Shown here: in pieces, positions 12,502 to 25,800 of the stretch | How positions within the stretch are numbered: the stretch's first letter is position 1 | Layout: the number at the start of each line of letters is the position of its first letter | Source: Misgurnus anguillicaudatus | Lineage: Eukaryota; Chordata; Actinopteri; Cypriniformes; Cobitidae | NCBI RefSeq assembly: GCF_027580225.2 | Contig: NC_073358.2 | Span: 24,950,501-25,014,500 of the forward strand | Direction of reading: 5' to 3' | DNA: 64,000 nt | The notes under the pieces: generated by a model | Told to the model about the DNA's origin: nothing | The model's input: only the letters and a program-made list of their open reading frames with translations | The model's database searches: none | Made by a program: the position numbers and the translations under genes

Positions 12502-13312
12502 GTAATTTCCTTTTCATAATATTTAGTCTATTTTGAAGTGGACTGCTAATGTATATGAGTTGGGGTCTTCGCCGTTACCACACTAATGTGTAGATATACT
12601 TAATATATAAATAAAATTGGACGTTCATGTTCGTGAATTTAGGGACCATCTCTAAAGTAATACTGTACGTGTTTCTATCTCCAATAATATTTAACAGTTA
12701 ATAAATATCTAAAAAGTGTGCATTATAGCTGACAACCACATAAACATGTTGGTTTTGTGACTGTTTGTTGACTTTCAGTCATTCCATTTAAATGCTGTTA
12801 AAAGTAGAAACGTGTATTGAGTAACTTAAAGACGGCCCCTAAATTCACCAATTGTAAATATTGACAAATCTATTTCAGCTTGAGCGAATCTCTGATCCAA
12901 GTAAAATCTCATTTGTTCATCCATGCTAATTTAGCAAAATGTGCTTTTGCTGTTTACAAACATAACAACACGTTCTATCGAGTACACGTAAGCTTTAATC
13001 ACATCTCAAGAATGCAACTTTTGTTATCTCGAGATAACGAGAAATTAAGTCGTGATCACGAGAAAACAAGCAAGCAAAAATAATAATAGTGCATGGCCTC
13101 TCTCGGCTTCCTTACCATTCACTTCCATGGTACGAAAAAAGAATACTATCACTGGAAGTGAATGGGGTCCATGAACGGTTTGATTACAAACATTTCTCAA
13201 AATATCTTCTTTTGTGTTCATCGCAACAAAGAAATTTACACAGGTTTGTAACAACATGAGTGAGGAAATGATGACAGAACTTTCATTTTTGGGTGAACTA
13301 TCCCTTTTTAAT

Positions 13313-14035
13313 GGATATTAATCTGTTCCTGCACAAAATGCAAATAACCTATTTATTACTCTGCCTTAAGAAACTTGCAATGGGTGCTTGCAGCACTGTA
13401 TGTTGAGCAGTGGACGCGCACCTGCGCGCACAGTCAAACACGAGCAGAGGGAGTGAGTGAGACGGCGGCAAAGTTGACAGGAGCATGACAGAGGAAAAGC
13501 GCTCAACACAGCGCTTGGGTCTAACAAAAAGGTTTTGTTAAACTTTTTATTTAGCGAGTTTGTCATTGTAGGACTTTACTGGTTCTAGGAAGTTTTTATT
13601 ACATACTCCAGACACTCTTCGTCGTTCCTCTTCTCATCTATGACATGAAATGAAGATCTAAATTCTCTTGTTCTCCATGCTTGTGCATTCAGCAGACAAA
13701 TACCCAGGATCGCCGCCGCCATGTTTTTTTCATACACTCTAAGGAAGGATGTGATATTTTTAGGTCGCAATGAAATTGAATTGAAAAACTGAAAAAATTT
13801 GTTTTGGAATGTTGTGATATTTTGTACAAATTGCCTATCTGTGAGCTTCATTATGTTTATAAAAATGTATGTGCCCTCATAATCTTTCATCAAAAACGCA
13901 AATCTCCTCCCCTCCTCCAAACAATCTCTCTTTACATCCGGTCATATGGCATGGCAGGCGGGTGGGTTCCGGGAAAAGATTATGGCAATTAGCAAAAACA
14001 GGGCTTGCAATTGCGACTATTTTGGTCGTGTATGT
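13313..14035. other. Non-coding, possible repeat
   Basis: A 111-residue open frame on the minus strand (13585-13920) has no recognisable motif and is rejected. No transposon ends were fixed. The segment may still contain old repeat sequence. Confidence 0.45.
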
Positions 14036-14316
14036 CAGTGGTTCCCAAACTTTTTCAACATGCGGCCCCCCTTGTGTACGGTGCATTCCTTCGCGGCCCC
14101 CCAAAGAAAATTTGTGACAAAAACTGTTCTAAAACTCAACATTTTAATAAAAAAAAATAAACATTAAATTATACAAAAAAGTAGTGCTTTTGGTTAGTAG
14201 CATATTTTTTGGGGTTAATTACACAGAATTCATGATAAATTAATGTATTTCATAAAATGTCATTAAACTGGGGCCCCCCTGGCACCATCTTGCGGCCCCC
14301 AGTTTGAAAACCACTG
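14036..14316. mobile_element. hAT-type MITE
   Basis: Inverted ends CAGTGGTTCCCAAACT and GTTTGAAAACCACTG flank 281 bp. An exact 8-bp duplication GTGTATGT borders it on both sides (14028-14035, 14317-14324). GCGGCCCCC stretches near each end are the usual subterminal signature of this very common vertebrate hAT family. No coding frame. Confidence 0.92.
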
Positions 14317-14677
14317 GTGTATGTGACCAAAATGTAATCTGTGCGACCTTAAAATATATTTGGGAGCATTTGTGAGACTGCCCATTTTGTTGTGGTGCAA
14401 CTTGATTTACAGTAGATTGTGTATTCTGTGTGTTGTCCCAAGTTTAGTGTTCTCTCCAATGTTTAATTAACCAATCAAATTTCAAGTGGTTTCGCTATAA
14501 ATCTATGCAGCAAAAAATATATAGAAGACAAAATTTCAAATCCTGGCCATAGGATGTGTAAAGTCCAGTGGTGGTGTTTTATTTTTAATAAAATAAATCT
14601 ATTAGCATATACATTGTAGTTTTTGGATGGGTGCGCCTAAATATTTGCTGGTGCTCCTAAATCTTTAAAGTGCTACA
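14317..14677. other. Non-coding spacer between two hAT MITEs
   Basis: No gene or repeat recognised. Confidence 0.5.
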
Positions 14678-15091
14678 CAGTGTTGGGGAAAGTTACTTAG
14701 AAAGTTGCGTTACTTAGTTACTTTTCATGGAAAGTAATGCTTACATTACTTTTTAGTTACTTTTGCGTTACTTTTTCTTGGCTGAGGCTTTATCTCTCAG
14801 GCCTTGCAGGTGTTTTTTATGACTGAAAAGTTCTACATTCAGAAATTGCATATTTTATCAAAAAAATGTCAAACTCTGGCCTGCCATCTCAGTTTTTGAC
14901 TCAAACTGTTCCCATATAGGCGTGTATGCGTAGAGTGCATAATGTGAGTATGTTTAGTTTAATTCAGTACATATATTTTTTAATCAAATTAATGTACATT
15001 TAAAAAGTAATGTGTTACTTTACTCGTTACTTCAGAAAAGTAATATTATTACATAATGCACGTTACTTGTAATGCGTTACTCCCAACACTG
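14678..15091. mobile_element. hAT-type MITE with GTTACTTT-rich arms
   Basis: Ends CAGTGTTGGGGAAAGTTACT and GCGTTACTCCCAACACTG are inverted, enclosing 414 bp rich in AGTTACTTT words. The flanks GTGCTACA and GTGCTACC form an 8-bp target duplication with one mismatch, as expected for an older hAT copy. No coding frame. Confidence 0.88.
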
Positions 15092-15309
15092 GTGCTACCA
15101 AATAAAGAAGTTAATTTGAGCCTTGTAAATGGCAACATAACACAACTTCAAACGATCCAATCAGTTCTCAATGGAGGAATTCAAGTCCAGGCCTATTTTT
15201 TATTTCAGAAAATAAACTTGGATATACGTCACCACATGGAAAATAATACTTCCATTTCATGCCGACTTTAACACATTATGTGTCATTATGTGTTCAAATA
15301 AATAAAAGA

Positions 15310-15524
15310 CTAAAGAGAGAGACGCGCACATCCAAACACTAGCAGGTGCCGGAAACCAAAAATACAACTAAATAAGACAAAAATGGAATCCGCACACTGA
15401 ACTCACAAAAACGAATCAATCCTTCGGAATTCTGAAGAAGGGCGGTAGCCCGAAACGTTACTTCGATTTAATAAATCAATATAGTTTTTTTTTAGTTTAG
15501 TGTGCGGATTCCATTTTTGTCTTA
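15310..15524 (+). mobile_element. Short retro-inserted element with hammerhead-like core and 16-bp target duplication
   Basis: The insert lies between two exact copies of TCAAATAAATAAAAGA (15294-15309 and 15525-15540). Inside, AAGACAAAAATGGAATCCGC (about 15375) is inverted near 15501-15522. At 15432-15456 it reads CTGAAGA, a GGGC/GCCC stem with loop GGTA, then GAAAC. That order resembles the core of hammerhead ribozymes carried by Penelope-like retroelements, with one extra A before the stem. The long, exact duplication argues for target-primed insertion rather than a DNA transposon. The Penelope assignment is tentative. Confidence 0.5.
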
Positions 15525-15540
15525 TCAAATAAATAAAAGA

Positions 15541-15680
15541 GACAACACAAGATCTGTTAAAACAACACAAAATGTGTTGTTCCAATATTAACAAAGGTGT
15601 GTCTAGTTAGGGACGACACATTTAATGTGTTGTCTTTACAAAATGTGTTGTTTTAGCACAACCGTTTTCAGAGTGTACAC
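15541..15680. repeat. Fragment of an ACAACACA/TGTGTTGT MITE
   Basis: ACAACACAAAATGTGTTGTT, GACACATTTAATGTGTTGTC and AAATGTGTTGTTTTAGCACA form several short palindromes, and the segment closes with CCGTTTTCAGAGTGTA, a common MITE terminus in fish. The other end was not found. Confidence 0.5.
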
Positions 15681-18643
15681 TGCATGGGGTCTTAATATTA
15701 AATAATAAAGGAAACTTGTAGTGCTGTATGTTTTTGCATCTTTGCAACATGTTTGCTGCATTTGCGTGGCTTTCACTCTGAACTTGTTGCTATTCAATCA
15801 CGTCATCAAAGACCTCATGGTGTGGTAGAATTTATTCTTTCTTTTCACTTGTTCGGTCGTACACCAAAAATTAGTTTTTTCTATTTTCGGCAGAATCATT
15901 TTGGTTGACAAACAATCAATGCATCCCTAGTGTCAAATTTATGCCAAACACTAATACTTAAATATAGAGTACATTTTGCATATACATATTAAGATAGTAG
16001 TCATCTCTAAACTCATTGAAAACTTACTAGCTTTTTTTGATAAAAGTTGCCTAGTATGAGTCTACACTGGTTTGTAAAACAACTCAAAATAGTTTTGAAG
16101 GTGAATTGGAAAGCATCCTATAGGAGCACCGGCATGTTCCTGAGAAAATTGATTTAACTTCAAGTGCACCTACAGTGATAAAAATCATGCACACGCTCAA
16201 TTGGTCTGGAAAGCGTTTTGTTTAAGGAGAGATGCAATAAACATGGGAAATACAGTCACATTTCCAGGTGACTACTCTGCTTGCCTCTGATCGCCACAAA
16301 ATTAGACTACTTGTATTTTAAACATAATAGGCATTCACTTACATTAAGTAACCACAGCACTGCGCCTTTGGCTCCAGAATAATTCTTGTTATTGTAACTG
16401 TCAATTACATTGTATATTACCTGAAATTTGACTGGCTACTTTTTAATGGAAATAGATAGGAGCTTTTATTGAAGCAACAATTTGCTGTTAAAATTGTGAA
16501 GAATAAAGAGTGAGTTCAAATGAGCTTAGGCACAAAAAGTAATTCTGACGACACTTGAAATATGTCTGTTGAAATTGATGTAAGAAGTACTACCAGACTC
16601 AAGCGCTGGTTTACAAATTATGTGTTTGTGCAGCTTTAAAATTGTCATACATGCTGCGCTTGGATAAAAAATTGATAAAAGATTGAAATATTGTCCCATT
16701 TTTTACTAGAATGTGGTTTTGCGATCAGTCAAAGTGGAGAAGTACTATTCAAGCTAAAAGATAAAGAGGATCAACTAGACAAACTAGTATTGTCTGCCCT
16801 ATTATGAATAGTAATTTTTAAAAAGAGTCTTCTAAAGGAACGTAAAAGTAAGAACGCATTCTTTGAGATTTTTTTAAAGTTTAATGTCAACAACAGTGCA
16901 GATATGTAAACAACATTTTTAATAAAATATAGAGATGTATTAATAGAGATAAATAAATTGTTGCTAGAAACACATTTATAACTATAGAAATCCAGTCATA
17001 GGCTATTTAATATTTGCTATTTAATTTTAACTTATTTTTTTGACTGTAGGCAGTGTAAATGTATAATGTATTAGACACCTGTTGTACATGAGAGCTGATG
17101 AACAGTACAGTATATTTACTGTACTGTTTATCTCTAAAAACACCACACACTGATTTTACAGCCAAGCATTGCGGTTGAAAAGGAGAAAGTGTGTCAAGCA
17201 AACAAGTATAGCCACAGTCCTTAATAGTATCCAGTCATTCTTTAACTGAAACTGACAGATAAAAGAAAGAGATACTCGCAGTCGTGATGAGACACATAAG
17301 CCGGGGCATGGGATCGACTTCTAGGCAGATGAAACCCTGTCACACATCTGCATACAATGGTAGGGGAGAGAATGCTATCTCATCTCATCAACAGCATCGT
17401 GTTTAATCAACAAACAATTAAAATTGAATGGGATTTATATCACTAAGGCCACACCAAGAGTATTCCCTACCATATAGCAAACGCACATCGCACTAGCTGT
17501 TGCAAGCCAATAACGTGTTGACAGGTTTAGATGCGTGTAAATATAGACCGTTTTTAACAAGATTGATGTGCATAAGACATCATCTTATATCAAGGGAAAC
17601 TGATCTTTTTAGGTTCATAGTAACTAGAGAATGTCAGCAGACAGTATTTGGTTGTCTTTTAGAGAGTGTCTAGTCACTATACGACATAGACCACTTCAAT
17701 ACAGCACCTAAAATTAGGCGTAAATGATAAATAAATTGTATCACCACATGGTGCAAAAGTAATATTGGATATAAAAGGTGCCTAGATTAGTTTTTTTTGT
17801 TATTGGCAAAATCTCATCTGTTATGAGTACTATGGTGAAATTATTTAACATAACATTGTAAGACTTTTTACTTTTTGTTTTAGGGTTGTTGTTTAGACAA
17901 CATCTTATCTTGTCCATTTAACATAAAGAAACTAAAATAAAGGACAGCAAAACATCTGTCACCACAATAAAAATAAATATAACGCTTACATTCAAATAAT
18001 AAAAATATTACTAGGATTCCTAATATTTATTGCCAATATACGTGTTTACATTCCTTTGGGACTATTAGCATGTTGTTAATAACATACCAAAATTTAATTG
18101 TTTTATTTTACACCTGCAAATTGAGAAAATGACAAGAAGTTAGCAAATAGCATGCCACTTTCTTAAAACAGAACATGAATTTAGTTTATTTTAATATGCA
18201 GTTTTTCTTTTTTATTTTATTTTAATTGTTTTCCTGCATTTTATCCAAAGAGTCTAACTGTGCGCTCCCACCAGACACGTTAGAGCCGGCAAAAAAGCGC
18301 TATTTTAGGTTTACTAGCTTCATTTGCGCGTGAAATTCTAGTCATTCGAGACATTCACGTGTCATGGGAGGGGCTTCCTCCCATGCCGCTCACGTCCTGT
18401 AATCATGTCACTACTTAAGCAAGCTCCTGATTGGTTAACGCAGCGCCGATATCCGCCAAAGTTCAGATTTTCAACTTGCGCATTTCCTGCGGCAACGCTC
18501 AATTCGTGCAGAACGCCATCCGCACCGCGCTTTTACTTTTTAATGCGTCCCGCGTTGCAGGATGTCTATTCGCATCTTTGCATTGACTTAACAAATACCT
18601 CCATGTCTGGTGTGAACGCACAGTAATAGTGCATTTTAAATAC
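15681..18643. other. Non-coding interval, one candidate conserved block
   Basis: No gene is supported. From about 17220 to 17470 the sequence is more complex and repeat-free (GATGAGACACATAAGCCGG, CATCTCATCAACAGCATCG) and could be a conserved non-coding element; this is a guess. The remainder is AT-rich. Confidence 0.4.
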
Positions 18644-18850
18644 ACTCTTCAAAAGAAAATGTACAAAAGCTGTCACGGGGTGGTACCCTTTCGAAAAGTA
18701 CATTTTTGTACCTAAAGGATATTAGTACCTCAAAGGAACATCAGAGGTACATATCTTATATCTGCATGGTACATATTAGGACCTTTTTAAAGGTTACTGT
18801 CCCAGCGACAGCTTTTGTACACTTTCTTCTGACCTTGTACACTATTATCA
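18644..18850. mobile_element. MITE with ACAAAAGCTGTCAC ends, copy 1
   Basis: GTACAAAAGCTGTCACGGGG near the left end is inverted as GCGACAGCTTTTGTAC at the right end. Inside are TGTACCTAAAGGATATTAGTA and TGGTACATATTAGGACCTTT. The same series is found at 59125-59340, so the two are copies of one family. Confidence 0.75.
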
Positions 18851-21214
18851 ACCCTCATGTGTCTCCTAGAATCTTTTGAACTTTTGTAACTTTTAAAGCA
18901 ATGCTCTAGCAATTAAGCTAGATGAACATATAGGTCCCTGCATATTAATTTAGTTGTCACTTCACTTTTTAATGCTTAATCCTGTCCTGTATCCACACAG
19001 TTTATACAACTGCATTCTACAACCAAATTAACTTCCGCAAAATGCAGGTAGTCAGACAACCACATTTACAGAAACACTGCATAGTGTGTACATAACCGAA
19101 CTGAACAACTAGTAGTTAATAAAGTTTTTCTGAAAAGAAATAAATTCCTAGAAGAGGAAAAAGTCTTCTGTATGCGCGGTGCAGAAAATGACAGAGGCAC
19201 GAGCGTTTGCTGACTGGTGTTGCCAGATCTTGCACGAAAAACAGCAAACAAGAAAAATCCAATAATAAACTGAAATAAATCCAAATGCTTTACCTCAAAG
19301 ATCAAAATATTGGGACCGGCATCTTTACACTTTGATAACACCAAAAACTTAAAAGCCATAAACGGTTAAGCGCCAAAACGGTATGCAAGTACAAAAAAAG
19401 AGGACCTGGCAACACTACAAGACAGCACGCTGTGGAGCAGCCTCACAAATGCATACAAAACACAACTCCAAGACGGAGGTTTATTACAAAACATGCAATG
19501 TTTAACACTGTTTAATTATGTTGGTCAAAGCTGTGAGTGATAAGCATGCAAGAATGTAGAACGTTGCTATTGTTATCTTGTTGTCAATCATCATATTTTT
19601 GGGAGTGAGTCTTGTTCTGTACAAACATGAAGCAAACATTTAGAGGATTCACTCCCGCATTTAAATGCAGTTGTCACTCCCAAAGGTTTTGCCGTGTGTA
19701 CAAGGCCATACAGTACATACAATTTTGAAATGACATACACACGCCACTTAAGGGCTGGATCACAAAGAAAAAAGTCATCTCTGAGTGGAAAAGCGCCTGC
19801 CGTCATTCGCAGTTTTTCCATTGTCCAATTGAATGAGGCGAGAGGCGGGCCTTCCATTGTGGTGACAGAAGTTTAGTTGCTTGGAACAATGGGAGACTGC
19901 ACTCACTCACTGTCTCCTGCATGTTTGTGCACCTCTCACCCTTGATCAAGATCAGAGCAAAAGCAGTTTTTTTTAAAGTTTATACTAATTTGACAGCAAA
20001 CCAAAATTTCGAGAATGCTTAAGCTTCAATATTTGATTGACAGTACAGCTGCCTCGGTGGTTGCCTAGCAATATAAAAAAACGCAGCGTACTGCTCCTTT
20101 CTGAAGTCAATCAAATACAAGCTGGCCTGTCCGCCTTGCGTTATTAAGTGTTTAAAAAGTGTTTGGGGTGATCGGCAACAAAGTCAACAACTACAGTACA
20201 ACTATGCTTCAGCATAGATTCTGACAGTTTCCAAAAACATTAATGCTTTAATTTTTTGACAGTATTTGTATGCCAATCTGTTTTTTATCACTTACAAAAA
20301 TATTCATCAGTTATGTAGTAGTAGATTTCAGGTCATATGGGAATCTAGGCCAGTTTTATAACTCAGGTTAATCACAGCGAGGTACAGTACCCGCAGCCAA
20401 CAGATCAAACAAATGAATGTGTGAAACATGATTAATATTCACTTAAACCGCTTAAAGGGAAATCCAGATTAATCTCTGGCTCACTCCTCAGTTTTCAGTT
20501 CTGATTATTGTAATTATTTCTGCTTGTAATTATTATAATTGTTGTAATTCCTTTTTATTATCATAAACATGACGTGAATAAAGAAATTCACCTTTGATGT
20601 TTTTCATTTGAATTACGGAAAATGACATAAAATGTTTAGCTCTATATAAATGATTAAGCAACACAATACACAGAATGGGGCAAATGAATGAAAATATAGG
20701 AGAGTCCAGCAGTTTATACTGCTTAAACCTCATCATAAAAAATGGAGAGGACGGAGGAATAAGATGAGAAATCAATTTGTAAGGGAAACCTGTGGTGTCG
20801 CCACAAGCAATAATGGCATCCCACAGTAAAAAAAAATACATTTTAATTTTTCAGTCAACTTCAAGTCAAAACTGCAGTATTGCAGAAGCCAGCTTTACTA
20901 TAGTGTTTGACTTAAAAGAGGCTTTTACTTTTTATATGCTCTTAATTCTTGTAAACACTTCTGATGTAGTCGGATGTTCTAGTGTGTCAGCCCAGGTGTA
21001 ACAGGTCTTTTATTGGATATCTGTTCTTATGGGCGCATCTCTATTCACACCAACATATCAAGTTTAAAGCAATGTACAGTATAGGGTGGGGTGAAGCACA
21101 AAAGATGCTTTCTCTTTTAAGGCAAGAAGAGCAAGTCATGAGAATTCTTTCTAATAATGATTCTTATAGAGCTTTAGCACCAAGCATATTAGTTTACATG
21201 CTTTAGACATCTAG
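18851..21214. other. Non-coding interval
   Basis: No gene supported. Near 19218-19415 the words TTGCCAGATCTTGC and GACCTGGCAACACTAC lie in inverted order and may mark a degraded transposon. Other open frames up to about 100 codons have no recognisable motif. Confidence 0.45.
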
Positions 21215-21220
21215 GGTATT

Positions 21221-21420
21221 GGGATAGTTCACCAAAAAATGAAAATTCTGTCATTATTTACTCACTCTCATGTTGTTACAAACCTGTATAAATTTCACGG
21301 TTTTGACGAACAAGGAAGATATTTTGAGAAATGTTTTTAACCAAACATTTCATGGACCCCATTTACTTTCATTGTAGGAAAAATAATACTATGGAAGTAA
21401 ATGGGGTCATTTACAAGAGT
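21221..21420. mobile_element. MITE, half copy of the 8142 family
   Basis: GGGATAGTTCACCAAAAAATG, TCTGTCATTATTTACTCAC, CATGTTGTTACAAACCTGTA and GGAAGATATTTTGAGAAATG follow in the order seen in the left arm at 8142 and at 13130-13312. The right arm stops after ATGGAAGTAAATGGGGTC. Non-coding. Confidence 0.7.
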
Positions 21421-22433
21421 ATTTAAGACTATTCATTACAATAGAGTTTTACAAGTTTAACTTGGTAGTAGAATTCACAAGAAAATTAACTGTGAAATAA
21501 TAATAGTCATTCTATATTGTGATTTTATAATCTGAACAAAATTTATGTTTGTATGTTTTTACATGACACATTTGGTTAAGGTACTTTATCTGTAAATCAT
21601 TTAAACCTGCAATAATATATATTAAAGTTTGATGATTTTAAAATTATGAAAAGGTAAAATAATAAATATCAAGTATAGCACAGAACAGCTGGAAAGTTGT
21701 GCTAATAATAAGCATAGATACACAATACTTGGCCAGTCATAAAGTGAATGGCATTACATTGAAGCCCAAATTATTTGATTTGATGGGCTTTCCTCTTGTG
21801 GTCATCAGTAAATATGGCTCATAAAGTCATCTCTATTTGTGATAATGGCAAATGTAACAGGATACAGAGAATAACCTAAGAAACCATTAATATAGTCTTC
21901 ACATATGTGAAATACACTACGAGTTATCATCCATCCTTCAGTTACTATTACACCAATTCAATTATTCCTGCACAGAACAAAGAAGGCCAATTTGTAAACA
22001 TGGTTTTTCCTGGCTCAAAATGAGGTGGAGATGGTGCTATCCTGATGCACACATACCGTCCATGTGTAACTTTTTATTTTTTATAAAACATTTAATTAAT
22101 TAAAAACAACATAGCAGCAGTGTTAATTTATAGTTAACAGACAGCAAAGTTGCTTAAAATAAAATAAAATATAACTTTTGCAGTGTTGTGCAGTCTTTAG
22201 TGAAAGATGATGCACACGGTAATAAACATCATCTGTCACCTTTATCATCCTTTCCTTTACTCTTGACAAAGAAAACCATTGCTTAATATAATAAACAAAA
22301 ACTTTCCTAAGATCCAATTTTTTGCCTGATCTAATAACAGTGTTATATTTAATAAATGATATATAATATTTGTATTAAGCTCTTATATTTTAGTCTACTA
22401 TCGCTGAAGTAAGTTAAACTAGCAAAGCCATGG
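21421..22433. other. Non-coding with a repeat fragment
   Basis: About 22005-22075 (GGCTCAAAATGAGGTGGAG, GGTGCTAT, ACACATACCG) is an inverted match to about 10405-10500. No gene seen. Confidence 0.45.
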
Positions 22434-22859
22434 CAGCATATCACTCCCATCCTCAAACAGCTCCATTGGATGCCAGTTAAGTCACGAATCACCTACAAGA
22501 TCCTTCTGCTAACTTACAAATCTCTTCATGGACTCTAGCCACAGTACCTCACTGATCTACTTCATCCCTACACTCAGTCACGTTCCCTGCGGTCCTCTGA
22601 CAAGGACCTGCTGGCCTCTCCTCGCACTAGGTTGCAGACCTTTGGGGACAGGGCCTTTTCTGCCAATGCTCCCAGACTTTGGAACAGTCTACCATTCCAT
22701 GTCCGCTCTGCCCTGTCCCTGCTAATGTTCAAAAAGCACCTTAAAACATTTTTTTGCACTGACTCCTTTGACCCCTAACCCTCCCCCTCCCAATTTGTTA
22801 AGCGACCTTGGGTACCATGAAAGGTGCTATATATAAGTCTAAGTTATTATTATTATAGC
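22434..22859 (+). pseudogene. 5'-truncated L2/CR1-like LINE, 3' end only
   Basis: Translating the plus strand gives the conserved C-terminal region of L2/CR1-clade reverse transcriptase ORFs: LHWMPVKSRI, TYKILLLTYKSLHGL, a stop, then QYLTDLL, RSSDKDLL, FGDRAFSANAPRLWNSLP. The same region in the intact LINE at 43.3-46.5 kb reads NLHWLPVKFRI...YKALHGL, so the two are relatives but not the same family. The fragment ends in a 3' UTR with GGTGCTATATATAA and an (ATT)n tail, the usual reverse-transcription start of this clade. All catalytic domains are missing through 5' truncation, and one in-frame stop is present. Confidence 0.88.
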
Positions 22860-25800
22860 AGCTCTGGCTTCTATTATTGCTTTTGTATGAATGCATCACC
22901 TCATGCCAGTCAAAACGACTGTTATATATTTTCATCGGACGCACGTGATACACGTCTGGATTCGAACTTTAATTCCGGTTTCGTTTTTTTAATGGTCTGA
23001 CTAGTTGCTAAACTGATCTCTTGAACAAATGCCTTGTCGAAAATAACAAATGTTTTGGTTTCCTAGGTAATCTATGACTTGTTTTTTTTTTGCTTGTTAT
23101 ATAAATAAACTACGTTTTTTATTATTAGCGGAGTTTACCGGAAGTTACGTGTGGACCACAACAGCCGCTTGTTTATGTTGTTACTGCTGAAACGTCTATA
23201 GTGTTGACCCCCCTTCCTGATTTTTTTTTTTTGCAAGTTTGTCACACTTTCATGTTTTAGATCATGAAACTAATTTAAATATTAATCAAAGACAACACAA
23301 GTACACAAAACATGCAGCTTTTAAACATAAACCCGTTAAAACATAACTGTGGTTTATTACACCTGAGTTCAGTTTCTCTAGCCACACTCAGGCCTGATTA
23401 CTGCCACACCTGTTCGCAGTCAAAAAAAATCACTTAAACAGTACCTGCATGACTAAGGTTATGTTTACATTAATGCGTTTATCCTTTAAAACGCGTTACT
23501 TTTGTTACGTTTACGCCTTTCATTTACACTACACCACCGTTTTTGACCCTCATAAATGGATTCGTTCGCAAACGCTGCAGACCCTGTTTTAGTTTGAGAA
23601 CTCAGACATTGCCCTGCAGGGTAAATGAACATAGACGGAGTCTTATGTAAACGAACAGTTGATGTTAACATGACAGCGCATCATTTTCAAAGTAAAAATT
23701 ATTTTATTCAGGTAAATGGAGGTTTGCAACAGAGTTTTGCCAAAAATAGTAAACATCTACCAACCAGCTATTATAAACGCTATGTGAGATTGTTTTAACA
23801 TGTATCCTTATAGATAATGTCTGTTTTATATTTATGTTTGAGTATTGTTGAGTTTGAATATTGTTGTGATGTTGTTTATGTATTGTTTAAATTAGTTACC
23901 TTATTACGAAAGATAGACTGTAATTTTAAACGCCATATAGGGCATTGTAAGGCCAATATGAAGGGAGAATTTGAATGGCTCAGACATTATTTTTGAGTTT
24001 TATTTAAGTTTTGTTTGCTACTTTAAAATAAATTTCGTTTCATATAATTTGTCTCTTAATTTGAATCGATGTTTTGTTGATAAGTTTTGTTAATATAAAT
24101 TAATAAAAACAATAAAATTAACGTCATATGCTCGTTTAGCCGATTGCGCTTTTTGCTATTTCTGTGTTGCTAGCGGAGGACGTGCACGGACCTTGCACAC
24201 TTTTATAAATTAAGGTCATATACATTTTTAATACTTTAGCCGGCTACGCTTTTTTGTCGGAGAACGCGTGTGAGGGAACACACACGCACTGAACTATTAT
24301 AAATATAACAGCGTGAAATAGGTGAAGAGGAACTCCCTACATTAAAGCAATAAGCATTTCTGTAGGCTAAAGCTATACTTCACCTCTTATTATGTTTGAT
24401 TGAGGTTTGCATTTGCTGAAATTAATTTTTGCTTCAAGTTCGCTACTGTTTAGTACTGTTCACTTGAATGCTTCCTTTTTAAATCAAAGACCTTTCTGAT
24501 TGGTTTATAACATCAACATTAATGTTGTAGGAGGAAGCTAGAACAATATAAGACTTTCCCAAACACATTTTTATAGATTCAAAAATAGTGTCTGTTGTAG
24601 TTGACGGCAGAATGCACAAAATCCATGAAATATATCTAATATAGCACATAATATCTCAAGAGGAAACTGCATAAATTGCAGTTCTTCTTTAAAGTTTAGT
24701 GCCTCACTGTGCTGACAACGAAACAGTGCCACCGGAGTAATGGCGTAAGGCCGTAACTGCACTTACAAATCATAAATCACCAAGTGCAAGGAATGTTCGT
24801 GTTTTTCGTGAAGAAACATGACAGAGAAACCTGTCAAGAGCCGGAGGCGGCACACAATTTGGTCGAGGCGGCCACCTGTGTAAAACTACACAGCTGTGAA
24901 AGAAAGTTTTGTTAGCGGGTAAAATTCTCTATCACGTCCTGTCATTTGTCCTGTCTTTTCTTTTCCAAGATTGGTTTACTTTACGTAAAAACACTTTGTC
25001 AACTAGTGCTACTGGCTGATGTTAGTGACTAACCCCCCAAAGTCAGACACTCTTTTCATGGTCAGGTGGCTGAGAGAGTAACCGTATATCGGCCTCATAA
25101 CCCACAAGAGGTTTGAATTGGGGACGAGACGGTTTTGAGAGAACAGTTGCATGGAACATCCTGTATTCTGATACACTGCGGAAGAAGGAGAATAGCCCTG
25201 ATGTGGGAATAAAAAATGTTCGCCTCCAGCGACCTTCACCTTTCTTAATCAGAGGCTCATGTGTATTGTCTGAGCGGTATCACCTTTGCTGTTTTCCCAT
25301 AGTGGCCAGTTGACCTGTGGGCATCTGGTTAATGTCCGTTTCTGCTGATCATCTGCCACTCACTGGTTATCACCGCACCTCTATCACCAAACAGGTGATA
25401 AAACTGACTACTGTCCAGTCTGGGAATGAAGGACAGTAGTAGAAAATAGAGCATCAACCATACTGTAGACAGTGGAATCAGAGAGAATGTTCCAGGACAA
25501 TGATATAACCATTCATTGTATCAGAGATGTCCGAAATACAATGTGTATGGAATGATTATTTACAGTACGTTGCTGCTTGCATTTAACAGTGGATATTTGT
25601 ATGACATTTTTGCATTTTATTTCTGTTTAGGATTATTATATATTCTACTCATATAAGGACAGTTTTTTTGCAAATAATTTTTTTAATGACGGTCAAGGTA
25701 GTAATTTCGTAGTACTTCTTAACATGGTAATATATTAAAAGTTTGATGAGTAGCTATAAATTATGAAAATATTAATATGCATCAATAAGGTGGCACATCA

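Larger units (their letters stand above)
11618..13312. mobile_element. Composite inverted-repeat element interrupted by a hAT element
   Basis: The two outer arms are inverted: left TAGTTCACCCAAAAAATG, GCCGAGAGAGG, TTGCTTGCTTGTTTTCTCGTG; right CACGAGAAAACAAGCAAGCAA, CCTCTCTCGGCTTCC, TTTTTGGGTGAACTA. They also share an unusual CTCGAGATAAC / CACGACTTAA module. The outer termini belong to the family at 8142. The middle includes a 630-bp hAT insertion (11872-12501) and about 500 bp of unassigned DNA. No intact frame. Confidence 0.6.

Noticed and set aside
13585..13920. 111-residue minus-strand frame
   Set aside because: No family resemblance and AT-rich random codon use.
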